Below, piece after piece: positions 26,085 to 35,338 of a stretch of DNA of 64,000 bases (positions within the stretch are counted from its first letter, which is position 1; every line of letters starts with the position of its first letter). A model generated the notes under the pieces. The model saw only the letters and a list, made by a program, of their open reading frames with translations. It had not been told where the DNA came from and did not search any database. The position numbers and the translations under genes are program-made. Location: NCBI GenBank assembly GCA_963678275.1, contig OY782765.1, positions 5,394,001 through 5,458,000 on the forward strand. The letters run 5' to 3'. This DNA comes from G963677445 sp963678275 (GTDB lineage Bacteria; Bacteroidota; Ignavibacteria; Ignavibacteriales; Melioribacteraceae).

Positions 26085-29000
26085 GTGGAAGAGATTATCA
26101 AAATAGCGCTTGTTGATGATGATAAAATATCATCAAAAATAATAACAAGAAACTTAAAAAACAAAGGCGCATCAAAATACCCATTAGATATTGTCATGTT
26201 TTCAAGTGGGGAGGACTTGTTTGATGATAAGATAAATCTTCCCACATTTTCTGTATTTATTATCGACGAAAACCTTGGTCCCGGACACATGAAAGGGAAA
26301 GATATAATCAAGAAACTAAAAACTGATATTCCTAATTCGCAGACAATTCTATATACAGGAAAAGAAATTGCCCTGGAAGAATTAAGTGATATTCTTGAGA
26401 CTGGTTTTTCTTCATTTATCGTTGCCAAACCGATAGATTACACCGACTTAATTACTAAAATTCTGAGCGCTCACGAAGCATATAATTTGAGAAAACAGTA
26501 TGATATAAGCGAAGAAAATCGTACATGGATCAGATCTTTAATCGATGGGTTTCCTGATGAGGTAACAGTTATGGATAGACAGCAGAAAATCATTTTTGCG
26601 AATAAAGCAGTCTTTGATAAATACCCTGAAGAAATAATAAAGAAAAAGAAACATTGTTATAATATTTTTAAAGGACAAAAAGTTAAATGTGAAATGTGTC
26701 TTTGCGATAAAGTAATGGAGACCAAAGAAACACATTCAACCCCATATGACTATTATAAAGGAAATATACTTCCTGATGAAAAAGAATATTTTATTGAAGA
26801 AACAGTAACTCCAATTTTTGATAATGATGGCAATGTTGAATTTTTACTTAGTGTTGCTAAAGATGTTACTACAAGAGTAATAATCAGGGATATTGAAAAT
26901 AAAATTAAATTTATTGAAGAAGAAGAGGAACTAATCGAATACTTTTTTACCAAAATAACCGAAATTGGTATTGAGCGAATCAGATATTATAAAATTAATC
27001 ATGATTTAAATATTCTTGAAAGAGTAAAAACTTATGGGAAGCATGAGGACTTAAATAATATTCTTGAACTGAAAGATCGTGATTGGATATTTGATAAAGA
27101 GTCTGATTATTTTACTAAAGGATATCGAGTGTTTACTCGAAATAACCCGGGAGCTATCGGTGATATAGGAAATGACTTCAGAGAGAATACTATCGCATTT
27201 TTATTAAAATCAGGTCGGAAAACACTGGGTGTACTATCGTTTGATTTTATTAATGGAGAATTGCGCAGGGATATTATACCATACTTTAAAAGTATTATCA
27301 GATTAATATCACTAAAAATAATTGAAATTAGAAATAGTGTTTCAATTAAAATTATGTCGGATATCAGCCCCAAACTAATAAAGCATCTTTCAATAAACGA
27401 ATTGACAAAAAATATTGTTCAGGAAATATCAAAAAAATTAAATATTGAAATGGTGACATTCTTTACTTACAATAAAGAAACGAGCAGAATCGAAAGCAGG
27501 GCAATTAATATTTTAGGTTTGGATAATTCATCTATAAAAAAGGAATTCAGAGAAGAGTCTTTCAATTTTGAGGATAATGTTTCCGGAAAAGTGATAAACG
27601 AAAAAAAAGCCATATATGATAACGATATAAAACAAATACATATTATAAAAGAGGACGTAAGCCAATGGCCTTATGATTTTGAGCTAATTACTGAATATGA
27701 AACAGAGTGTTTGAAATCAGGCCGGGTTCATTCAGGTGTATTCATTCCATTGATATTTCAGGATTCAAGAATTGGATTACTTAGATGTATCAACAAATTA
27801 AAAGCTGATGGGAATATTCTTGAAACCGGATTTAGAGAAGATGAATTTGAATTATTGAAAAGACTGGGCGATTTGATCTCTTCTACGCTTGCCATCGGGC
27901 ATTATAAAGAAAAAGTATCGAAGGTTTCAGAAATAATTCGCTATATAATGGAAGAAGAAAAATCTTCGGATATAGATAGGACCTGGTTTCTTATTCTGAC
28001 AGCAATTACGATGGGAAAAGGATTGGGATTTAATAGGGCTATTTTAGCTATTTATGAAAATGGCCGATTAAAAGTCAAACGGGCTGTAGGACCATCAAGT
28101 AAAGATGTGGCAGATAAAATATGGAAGTTGAGAATATGGAAGGATAACAAGGATTCAGAAATAATTAAAATGCTGGATATCTTTAAGGAAGCTTATGATA
28201 ATGAAAATTATTCAATTTTTGAAACCAAGGATAATAATAAAGAATGGTTCTTAAGTGAATTATTTAATAAAAGAAGTGCTGATTTGGAATTAAGTGAGTC
28301 TTTTCTTCAAAACCTGATTTTGGAACAAGAAGAGGATTATTTTTATTATAAAGAACTTAGTCGATCAATTAAAATACAGTTGAATTATGACACATTCTTC
28401 CAATCTGAAGTAATTAGTCAAAATGACATATCTTCACTTCCCTGGGCTGCGCTTCCCCTTGAACCCTTTAATAATAAAGGGAGGATTGGATTTCTTTATG
28501 TTGATAACAGGTTTAACGGCGATGATTTTTCAACGTATGATTTGGAGTTGCTTAAATTTTTTACTGATTTGATATCCCAAGTGTTGGCTAATGCAAATGA
28601 TTATAAACTTGCATTAAAACTCAACGAAGTGCTTAGTAAAATGACAGATGTTCAGTCACTTGATGAGTTATTTAATATCATTGAAGGTGAAATTTCTCAT
28701 TTCCCGAAAGTTGATGATTTTTGTTTAATAGCTCAAAAAGATGAAAGGTTTGAGCCGGTCAGCCGATGTAAAAATAGTGAGAACAGTGAGACTTGTAAAA
28801 GCTGCTTCTCGAGGCTGATTCATTCTGAACGTGATTTATCGAATGTTTTGATCCACCTACATAATGAACAAGAAATCATTAAACTATTCGGTGGTCATTA
28901 TAATGGAGTAAATTCGAGAATAATTATAAACTTATATCATGATGATAAGGCGATAGGATTCCTAATATTAGATAATAGGTACCCAAATATTTTTACCGAA

Positions 29001-29741
29001 TTTGATATTGAGAGATATAAAAATTTAGGATCGCATCTAGCTATAATAATAAATAAAATTAAAATTGAGAAACAGACTGAAGAGTATTTGGAAAAACTTT
29101 CACATAACATTAGAATTGATTTGTTAGCTTTTCTAGGTTTTTTTGAAGCAATAAAATTGAACCTCGTTTCTGAAATTGATGAAATTAAAATCAGGAGTAC
29201 TGATTGTTATGAAAGAATAAATCCACTTGTGGAAAAAATACTTTTGTTTGAAAAAGCTCAAGAAGTTAAAGAACCAAAATCATATGTATTTAAAGTTAAT
29301 GACTTATGTCCGCTTATAAGAGAACTTCAAGAAAAATATGCCCAAATATTTAAGTTTGCATTTAAAGAAGAAGAAATATTGTTCAGATATGATAAATCTT
29401 ATTTTTCCTTAGCTATTGACAATCTAATTGATAATGCGATAAAATATTCGAAAAATACTACTCAATATCCTCCGGAAATAATTATTGAAAATGGAAAAGC
29501 AAGTTTTATGATTTCAGTTGTCAGTTTTGGAGAAGAAATAATTGAGAAAGATAAGATTTTTGAAAAGTGGTATCGACCTGATAAGCATAGTGCGGTTAAT
29601 GGATCAGGTTTAGGTCTAAACATTGTGAAAAATATTATTGATGAACATGGGGGCAAAATAGCTGTTAGCTCAGATTTCCAAAATGAAATGAGAATATTTA
29701 GAAACTCATTCATTATCTCTTTATTCAAAAATGAGGTTTAA
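26085..29741 (+). CDS. Large receiver-PAS-multiGAF-histidine kinase-like protein
   Basis: 1218 residues, GTG start directly after the upstream stop. Receiver 5-128 (D11, D12, phosphoacceptor D61, T91, K115). PAS about 148-265 with a Cys set C191, C202, C205, C207 (HCYNIFKG...CEMCLC), a pattern seen in many PAS domains and possibly metal- or redox-binding. GAF-like blocks about 275-415, 430-600, 612-835 and 845-990. Kinase region: H1007 in LSHNIRIDL (no acidic residue after His), N box N1117 (IDNLIDNAIKY) and G2 GSGLGLN (1173-1179). The G1 motif is replaced by VSFGEEI near 1146-1152, so ATP binding or catalysis may be altered. Cytoplasmic. A lone receiver follows 2 bp later. Confidence 0.85.
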   Translation: MEEIIKIALVDDDKISSKIITRNLKNKGASKYPLDIVMFSSGEDLFDDKINLPTFSVFIIDENLGPGHMKGKDIIKKLKTDIPNSQTILYTGKEIALEELSDILETGFSSFIVAKPIDYTDLITKILSAHEAYNLRKQYDISEENRTWIRSLIDGFPDEVTVMDRQQKIIFANKAVFDKYPEEIIKKKKHCYNIFKGQKVKCEMCLCDKVMETKETHSTPYDYYKGNILPDEKEYFIEETVTPIFDNDGNVEFLLSVAKDVTTRVIIRDIENKIKFIEEEEELIEYFFTKITEIGIERIRYYKINHDLNILERVKTYGKHEDLNNILELKDRDWIFDKESDYFTKGYRVFTRNNPGAIGDIGNDFRENTIAFLLKSGRKTLGVLSFDFINGELRRDIIPYFKSIIRLISLKIIEIRNSVSIKIMSDISPKLIKHLSINELTKNIVQEISKKLNIEMVTFFTYNKETSRIESRAINILGLDNSSIKKEFREESFNFEDNVSGKVINEKKAIYDNDIKQIHIIKEDVSQWPYDFELITEYETECLKSGRVHSGVFIPLIFQDSRIGLLRCINKLKADGNILETGFREDEFELLKRLGDLISSTLAIGHYKEKVSKVSEIIRYIMEEEKSSDIDRTWFLILTAITMGKGLGFNRAILAIYENGRLKVKRAVGPSSKDVADKIWKLRIWKDNKDSEIIKMLDIFKEAYDNENYSIFETKDNNKEWFLSELFNKRSADLELSESFLQNLILEQEEDYFYYKELSRSIKIQLNYDTFFQSEVISQNDISSLPWAALPLEPFNNKGRIGFLYVDNRFNGDDFSTYDLELLKFFTDLISQVLANANDYKLALKLNEVLSKMTDVQSLDELFNIIEGEISHFPKVDDFCLIAQKDERFEPVSRCKNSENSETCKSCFSRLIHSERDLSNVLIHLHNEQEIIKLFGGHYNGVNSRIIINLYHDDKAIGFLILDNRYPNIFTEFDIERYKNLGSHLAIIINKIKIEKQTEEYLEKLSHNIRIDLLAFLGFFEAIKLNLVSEIDEIKIRSTDCYERINPLVEKILLFEKAQEVKEPKSYVFKVNDLCPLIRELQEKYAQIFKFAFKEEEILFRYDKSYFSLAIDNLIDNAIKYSKNTTQYPPEIIIENGKASFMISVVSFGEEIIEKDKIFEKWYRPDKHSAVNGSGLGLNIVKNIIDEHGGKIAVSSDFQNEMRIFRNSFIISLFKNEV

Positions 29742-29743
29742 CG

Positions 29744-30142
29744 ATGCTGAAAATACTGATTGTTGATGATGAACCAAATACTTTAGAATTACATATTAAA
29801 TATTTAGAAAAAAATAAGATTGAAGTTGATATTGAAAAGGAATTTGGTAATGTTATAAAATTGATCGAATCACAACGATATGATATTATCGTTATTGATT
29901 TAATGTTCCCCAAAAATGATGGCAATTGGGATCTGAAAGCTGGAATAAATTTTATAACAGCCAATTTAAAAATCTTCAATCCGTATATTATTAGCTCAAA
30001 ACTTTATATCCTAACGAGTTTAACGAAAAATAAATATAAATCTCTTGCTGCTCAATTAAAAATTACGGCAAAAAATTTTATTGAGAAACCAGTTGGAATT
30101 GAAGAATTATATCAACAATTAAATGGCAACAAGTATGAATAA
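29744..30142 (+). CDS. Stand-alone response regulator receiver
   Basis: 132 residues, a single receiver with no output domain. D8 and D9 (ILIVDDEPN), phosphoacceptor D52 (IIVIDLMFP), T91/S92 and K115 (FIEKPVG) are all present. The loop after D52 is longer than usual (PKNDGNWDLKAG). It starts 2 bp after the kinase gene and its stop overlaps the start of the next gene, so it is the third member of a tightly coupled cassette. Likely a phosphotransfer shuttle or a protein-protein switch like CheY/Spo0F. Confidence 0.9.
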   Translation: MLKILIVDDEPNTLELHIKYLEKNKIEVDIEKEFGNVIKLIESQRYDIIVIDLMFPKNDGNWDLKAGINFITANLKIFNPYIISSKLYILTSLTKNKYKSLAAQLKITAKNFIEKPVGIEELYQQLNGNKYE

Positions 30143-31064
30143 GTTAAAAGAAATGTCAATAACGAATATGTTCATGTGTGTATTTACCATTGTTCTGATA
30201 ATATTTGGCGTAATATTATTAATGAATTTTTTCTTTTCCGATCATACTCCCAGCTATATTATCAATATTCATGCGCCCGACAGTTTATATACTGAAAAGT
30301 TATTTGATAGGGACTCTGATTTCTATAAAGGAATCAAACAAAATATTGAGAAACAAATCAAAGAGAATAGTGCTATTATAGATTATATTAATGAATCTGC
30401 TGAGAGGCATATGAGATATATCAACCTTGTTCTTACAATATTTGTATTCTTTCTTGGTGGCGGATTACTTAAATTTCAATTTGATAAGAAAGAAATCACT
30501 TCTGAAATTAAAGAAACATCAAAGGTATATAATGAAAAATATCAAAAAGTTTCTAGTGAATTGAAAACAGATATTACAATTTGTAGGGGAGAAGTGAATC
30601 GGTTGGTCTCAAAATATGAAGCTGTCGAGAAAACCATACATGACTTTGAGAAAAGAATTGAAAAATTAGAATTTGATCCAGAACAAGAGTATTGTAGGAC
30701 CTTGCTTGATGAAATAAACTCTGATAAAGCTCAGATAGTTAAAAAGGCTCTTTATGTAGTTGTCAATCAAACTGAGACAAAAAAACTTTTTAAACATTAT
30801 CATTATTTACATCAACTACGTTCAATTGTGTTAGGTCTCACTAATCATAAACGAAACGATGTCAAGTTTCTTGCAAATCACGCTTATCTAATTTTAAGTG
30901 ATGAACAGAATATCCGCGAAAAAACAATAAAAGTACTTATTGATTATTATAAAAAAACAAAGAATGAGAAAGAAATAGAGTTTTTATCAGAAATACTTGA
31001 TTCGATTGGTGAAGATTATCCAGAATATGTCGACTTAATTAAAAAATCACAAGGTAAATCCTGA
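30123..31064 (+). CDS. Two-TM coiled-coil protein with helical C-terminal domain
   Basis: 313 residues. TM1 about 16-38, an external loop of about 60 residues, TM2 about 99-118, then a cytoplasmic coiled coil about 120-190 (EIKETSKVYNEKYQKVSSEL) and an all-helical region about 190-305 that may be HEAT/TPR-like (IVKKALYVVVNQTETKKLF, FLANHAYLILSDEQNIREK). The ATG overlaps the receiver gene by 20 bp; an alternative ATG at 30135 overlaps by 8 bp. I do not recognise the family. By position it is the membrane partner of the S1-kinase cassette, perhaps its output or anchor (inference). Confidence 0.7.
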   Translation: MATSMNKLKEMSITNMFMCVFTIVLIIFGVILLMNFFFSDHTPSYIINIHAPDSLYTEKLFDRDSDFYKGIKQNIEKQIKENSAIIDYINESAERHMRYINLVLTIFVFFLGGGLLKFQFDKKEITSEIKETSKVYNEKYQKVSSELKTDITICRGEVNRLVSKYEAVEKTIHDFEKRIEKLEFDPEQEYCRTLLDEINSDKAQIVKKALYVVVNQTETKKLFKHYHYLHQLRSIVLGLTNHKRNDVKFLANHAYLILSDEQNIREKTIKVLIDYYKKTKNEKEIEFLSEILDSIGEDYPEYVDLIKKSQGKS

Positions 31065-31125
31065 AATAAAACAAAAATAGGTGTAAACAAGTTATCCCCC
31101 AAAAATATGAATGTATAAAAGAATA

Positions 31126-31413
31126 TTAATTGGAATTATTATTCTCTTCCACAACCTCGGCTTCATCGGCGTCCACTTTGCGGACTACCTCCACGGTGAA
31201 GTTGGCGGCCATGCCGGCGAGGGCGCCTACGGCGGCGAGTATTGGGGCGAAGAGAGCTCCGAGTATGCCGATTGTCACAGGTATCTCAAGGTATGTATGC
31301 CCTTTTGAATCTTTGATTATTATCCTGTGAACGTTACCTTCCTTAATAATTTCTTCGATTTTTTTTAGAAGTTCTTTCCCTTTTACCTTGAATTCTTCAC
31401 TGAATGTTGCCAT
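31126..31413 (-). CDS. DUF4342 protein
   Basis: 95 residues. It matches DUF4342: EEFKVKGKELLKKIEEIIKE, GNVHRIIIKDSKGHTYLEIP, then an Ala/Gly-rich hydrophobic helix (about 48-72, GALFAPILAAVGALAGMAAN) and an acidic tail. Possibly membrane-associated; role unknown. GGAGGAAATA precedes the ATG. Convergent with the S1-kinase cassette and divergent from gatB. Its base composition resembles the core genome, marking the right border of the A/T-rich cassette. Confidence 0.82.
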   Translation of the reverse strand: MATFSEEFKVKGKELLKKIEEIIKEGNVHRIIIKDSKGHTYLEIPVTIGILGALFAPILAAVGALAGMAANFTVEVVRKVDADEAEVVEENNNSN

Positions 31414-31577
31414 TATTTCCTCCGTTTTTATTTTTTAGATGCGAAAAGAGGGGGGAATGTTCCGGGAAAAGATAACCACAAATGCACTTATAAAAAAAAT
31501 TATGTTTTTCTTTGTGTCCTTCATGCTTTTCCCTGTGCTCTTTGTGGTTAAACACAAATATTACTTAAATTTGGATT

Positions 31578-33014
31578 ATGTTAAACAAGAGCACATACCA
31601 GGCGGTAATCGGGCTGGAGGTTCACGCGCGGCTGAAAACCAAAACTAAACTATTCTGCGGGTGCCGGAATGAATATGGCCAGGCGCCTAACACCCTGGTT
31701 TGTCCTGTTTGCGCGGGTTATCCGGGTGCGCTTCCTGTTTTGAATAAACGCGCTGTGGAACTGGCTGTTTTGGCCGGTCTGGCATTTAATTGTGAAATAA
31801 ACAGGCAATCGGTTTTTGCGCGGAAAAATTATTTTTATCCCGATCTGCCCAAAGGTTACCAGATCACCCAGCATGAATTTCCCGTTTGTGGTCCCGGGTT
31901 TGTTGAAATAATAAATGAGGGGGCAAAGAAGAGGATAAAGATTAATCTTATCCACCTTGAGGAGGACTCGGGGAAACTAATTCATGGCGAAGATGAATAT
32001 TCTCTCGCTGACTATAACCGGAGCGGGACTCCCCTGATAGAAATTGTCTCCGCGCCCGATATTTCATCACCTGACGAGGCCGCGCGGTACCTGAAAATTC
32101 TAAAGCAGATTCTGGAATATTGCGATATCAGCGACTGTAATATGGAACAGGGTTCTTTTCGGGTTGACGCTAATATATCATTAAAACCGGCGGGGCGCGA
32201 AATAGCGGGAATAAGAACGGAGATTAAAAATCTCAACTCATTCCGCTTTGTCAGGCAGGCGCTGGATTATGAAATAAAACGACAGAGTGAAATACTCGGG
32301 GCGGACGGGCAAGTGATTCAGCAGACACTATTATGGGACAGGGAAAAAGGGGTAACCATACCAATGAGAAGCAAGGAGGAATCGGAGGACTACCGATATT
32401 TCCCCGATCCTGATCTGCCTCCCCTGGTTATTGATGATAATTTTATTAATCATGTTAAATCAGCGCTGCCCGAGCTGCCCGGTGAAAAGAAAAAACGATT
32501 GATGCGGGAATATAAGCTGCGTGACTATGACGCCGGGATTTTAACCGAATCGGCTGACCTTGCTGATTTTTTCGAGGAGACGGCAAAGTTATCAGGCAAC
32601 CCGAAACAGGCCGCGAATCGTATAATAACAGATGTGCTGAAAATAGTGAACAGCAGCGATGCGGAAATTGAAAATTTATTATTCGGACCGGAGGAGCTGG
32701 CCCAAATAATATCCATTGTTGATAAAGAAATTATTTCAGACCGAAGTTCGAAAATTGTCTTTGAAATAATGGCTGATACGGGAAGAAAACCGGAAGAAAT
32801 TATCGAAACAGAAAACCTGGCTCAGATTTCTGACGAGGGAATAATTGAAAAAATGGTGAAATCAGTTTTGGAAAAATATCCTGAGAAAGTGAAAAAATAC
32901 AGGAATGGGAAAACAGGACTGGCAGGATTTTTAACCGGCGAGGTGATGAAAATATCGGGGGGCAGAGTGAACCCGGTATTATTAAATGAGAAGCTCAGGG
33001 AATATCTACGCTGA
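31578..33014 (+). CDS. gatB: Aspartyl/glutamyl-tRNA(Asn/Gln) amidotransferase subunit B
   Basis: 478 residues, the usual GatB length. Family motifs: YQAVIGLEVHARLKTKTKLF at the start, zinc cysteines in FCGCRN and LVCPVCAG, ARKNYFYPDLPKGYQITQ, the DYNRSGTPLIEIVS signature, then EIKNLNSFRFV. The C-terminal YqeY-like domain is present from about 330 (KLSGNPKQAANRI) to the end. It works with GatA and GatC (not in this window) to convert Glu-tRNA(Gln) or Asp-tRNA(Asn) by transamidation in the cytoplasm. Single gene; no strong RBS is visible before the ATG. Confidence 0.97.
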   Translation: MLNKSTYQAVIGLEVHARLKTKTKLFCGCRNEYGQAPNTLVCPVCAGYPGALPVLNKRAVELAVLAGLAFNCEINRQSVFARKNYFYPDLPKGYQITQHEFPVCGPGFVEIINEGAKKRIKINLIHLEEDSGKLIHGEDEYSLADYNRSGTPLIEIVSAPDISSPDEAARYLKILKQILEYCDISDCNMEQGSFRVDANISLKPAGREIAGIRTEIKNLNSFRFVRQALDYEIKRQSEILGADGQVIQQTLLWDREKGVTIPMRSKEESEDYRYFPDPDLPPLVIDDNFINHVKSALPELPGEKKKRLMREYKLRDYDAGILTESADLADFFEETAKLSGNPKQAANRIITDVLKIVNSSDAEIENLLFGPEELAQIISIVDKEIISDRSSKIVFEIMADTGRKPEEIIETENLAQISDEGIIEKMVKSVLEKYPEKVKKYRNGKTGLAGFLTGEVMKISGGRVNPVLLNEKLREYLR

Positions 33015-33171
33015 TTGAGCCGGATTTTTTTTGGGAGCATATTCGAGCATTCCGAGTTTAATAATTCAGTGCTGAGATTCCGCAATCCCTTTCTTTTGGC
33101 TAAAGCCTTAGAGGTTTTCGGATGTCGCAGCACACTCCGGCCTAAAGGCGCGGAGTTATTTTAAAAAATCA

Positions 33172-33405
33172 TAATCATAGACTGGCAAGCCAGAGATAAT
33201 GAGGAATTACGAATTACGAATTAGGAATTGACTTTCCCCAGGTATTACCAATTATTTATCATTCCGGTTTTTGCGTCTTTTGCGAAAAGACCATCCAGAG
33301 GCCGGCAGGCCGGCCGGAATCTAATGCCAAATTTTACTGGCAATCAGATAAAAACTTTTCCATTTTGCGTAGAATTTAACTCCTTACGGAGTAATCTTAA
33401 TCATA
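33172..33405 (+). repeat. Repeat family D variant (core 2), copy 1
   Basis: It has the same ends as the D copies at 2221 and 50717 (ATAGACTGGCAAGCCAGAG; GCGTAGAATTTAACTCC) but a different interior with CAGGTATTACCAATTA, TTTGCGTCTTTTGCGAAAAG and GGCCGGCAGGCCGG. A close copy is at 50995-51215. Confidence 0.82.
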
Positions 33406-33409
33406 ATCC

Positions 33410-34430
33410 CACCCCCTCAGGAATAATGAACTACCCCGCCGCCGTCACCCAACCCGGCCATCATACTCCTACTCTTACTCTGATTTTTTAATACCGATAC
33501 CGGAAAATAAAAAGGCAATAAGGTTAATTTTTTGTGAAGGGTGAATCCTATGCTACTAAGGTTGAAAAACAAAGAATAAGGTTTCTTTTTTCCTTGCGTA
33601 AGATAAAAAGCGATTTCGATTACGACGGAGTTTATATCATGTTTATCCTTTTAATCCCCGTAATCCTGTTCTGAGTTTTTTTTGTTAATCCGCATAAGAT
33701 ATTGTTCCGGTCGAATAAGGCAGTAAGGCTAATTTTTTGGATTGGGGAATCCTCTGCTACAAGGTAAAAAACAAGTATGAGGTTTTTTCAGATTCCTTTC
33801 ATTCCTAATTCCTCATTTTTAATTCATAATTCATTTCACCGCCGTCACCCAACCCGGCCATCTTACTCATACTCCTACTCGTACACTGATTTTTTAGTAC
33901 TGATACCGGAAAATAAAAAGGCAATAAGGTTAATTTTTTGGGGAGGGAGAATCCTATGCTACTAAGGTTGAAAAACAAAGAATAAGGTTTCTTTTTTCCT
34001 TGCGTGAGATAAAAAGCGATTTCGATTACGACGGAGTTTATATTATGTTTATCCTTTTAATCCCCGTAATCCTGTTCTGAGTCTTTTTGTTAATCCGCAT
34101 AAGATATTGTTCCGGTCGAATAAGGCAGTAAGGCTAATTTTTTGGATTGGGGAATCCTCTGCTACAAGGTAAAAAACAAGTATGAGGTTTTTTCAGATTC
34201 CTTTCATTCTTAATTCCTCATTTTTAATTCATAATTCATTTCACCGCCGTCACCCACCCCGGCCATCTTACTCATTCTCCAACTCTTACTCTGATTTTTT
34301 AAGATCGATACCGATAAAAAAGGCAATAAGGTTGATTCTTGGGGAGGGGAATCCTCTGCTACTAAGGTTAAAAAACAAAAAATAAGGTTTCTTTTTCCTT
34401 GCGTGAGATAAAAAGCGATTTCGACGGATT
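33410..34430 (-). repeat. Tandem array of family A with about 405-bp period
   Basis: Three reverse-orientation A elements (about 33.41, 33.83 and 34.24 kb) separated by two near-identical spacers. The phrase GATTTCGATTACGACGGAG recurs at 33612 and 34018, giving a 406-bp period. Spacer text includes ATCCCCGTAATCCTGTTCTG and TTGTTCCGGTCGAATAAGG. No coding potential beyond chance frames. Confidence 0.82.
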
Positions 34431-34480
34431 AAAAATCATAATCATTATCATAAACTGGCGAAGCCAGAAACAAACTAATT

Positions 34481-34718
34481 CTGTCGTCCCTACCGGGACT
34501 TATTTACCACTCTTTATACATTTTCCCCTCTTTGAAAATAGGGGCTATTCTCTTTCATCCCTGCCGGGATTCACATTAATCTGATTTAATATTTACTTGT
34601 TGATAATCATTATTATTTAGAAAAAGTCCCGTCAGGGACGACAGATAATAGCCCCGCAATTCATTGTGGGGTAAATGGTTATGGAGAGATTCTATAGTCC
34701 CGCCAGGGACGACAGAAT
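34481..34718. repeat. Palindrome cluster with CTGTCGTCCCT arms
   Basis: CTGTCGTCCCT at 34481 is the exact inverse of AGGGACGACAG at 34634 and again near 34704. Smaller hairpins lie between (CCCCTCTTTGAAAATAGGGG, GTCCCGTCAGGGAC, CCCCGCAATTCATTGTGGGG). A copy of the shared end module follows at about 34747-34790. Confidence 0.72.
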
Positions 34719-34799
34719 TCACCAATAAATTGATGGTCAAATAAAAATTTTGCCAATTTGCGTAGAATTTTACTCCTTACGTAGTAATCCCAACCTGCT

Positions 34800-34975
34800 T
34801 ATGAAAAACGAAAACCCTCGCCGCTGCCAACAACCCCGGCCATCTTACTCATTCTCCAACTCTTACTCTGATTTTTTAAGATCGATACCGATAAAAAAGG
34901 CAATAAGGTTAATTTTTTGGGAAGGGTGAATCCTATGCTACTAAGGTTAAAAAAAAAGAATAAGGTTTCATTACA
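34800..34975 (-). repeat. Interspersed repeat family A, copy 6
   Basis: Reverse-orientation copy: CCCCGGCCATCTTACTCATT, GGCAATAAGGTTAATTTTTT and CCTATGCTACTAAGGTTAAA blocks as in the other A elements. Confidence 0.78.
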
Positions 34976-34983
34976 TTCCTTTC

Positions 34984-35032
34984 ATTCCTAATTCCTAATT
35001 CCTAATTCCTAATTCCTAATTCCTAATTCCTA
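34984..35032. repeat. 7-bp tandem repeat (ATTCCTA x7)
   Basis: Seven exact head-to-tail copies of ATTCCTA, an expanded form of the AATTCCTAATTC-like tracts found beside repeats D. The rest of 35033-35338 is GAGATTAT-like non-coding text with TTTGTGCTCTTTGTGCC and TTGTGGTTAAG phrases. Confidence 0.9.
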
Positions 35033-35338
35033 ATTCTCCTGCCAGCCTCTCATTGGGCTAAATCCCTTTAAGGTTGTCGGGTTTTTCCGCAAATCTTAAA
35101 GGCGCGGAGTTATTCTTTTTGTGCTCTTTGTGCCTTCCCTGCGTTCCTTGTGGTTAAGTTTTCTGCATCCCGGCATTTGATTTCGATTACGACTTCGATT
35201 TCGACGGGACTATATCATGTTTATCTTTCTAATCCACGTAATCCTGATCTGAGTTTTTGGGCGGGAACAGTTTATAATCCCCGGCGTTAAAGCGCGGGGA
35301 TATTATAAACTGAATTGTATAAAAAATTTGTGAAGGGA

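Noticed and set aside
29462..29979. Minus-strand frames opposite the kinase and receiver genes
   Set aside because: Antisense shadows in A/T-rich coding DNA; low-complexity Ser/Ile composition.
33777..34385. Two near-identical 60-70 codon frames
   Set aside because: They sit in the 405-bp tandem repeats, with microsatellite-like Ser/Tyr runs and no RBS.
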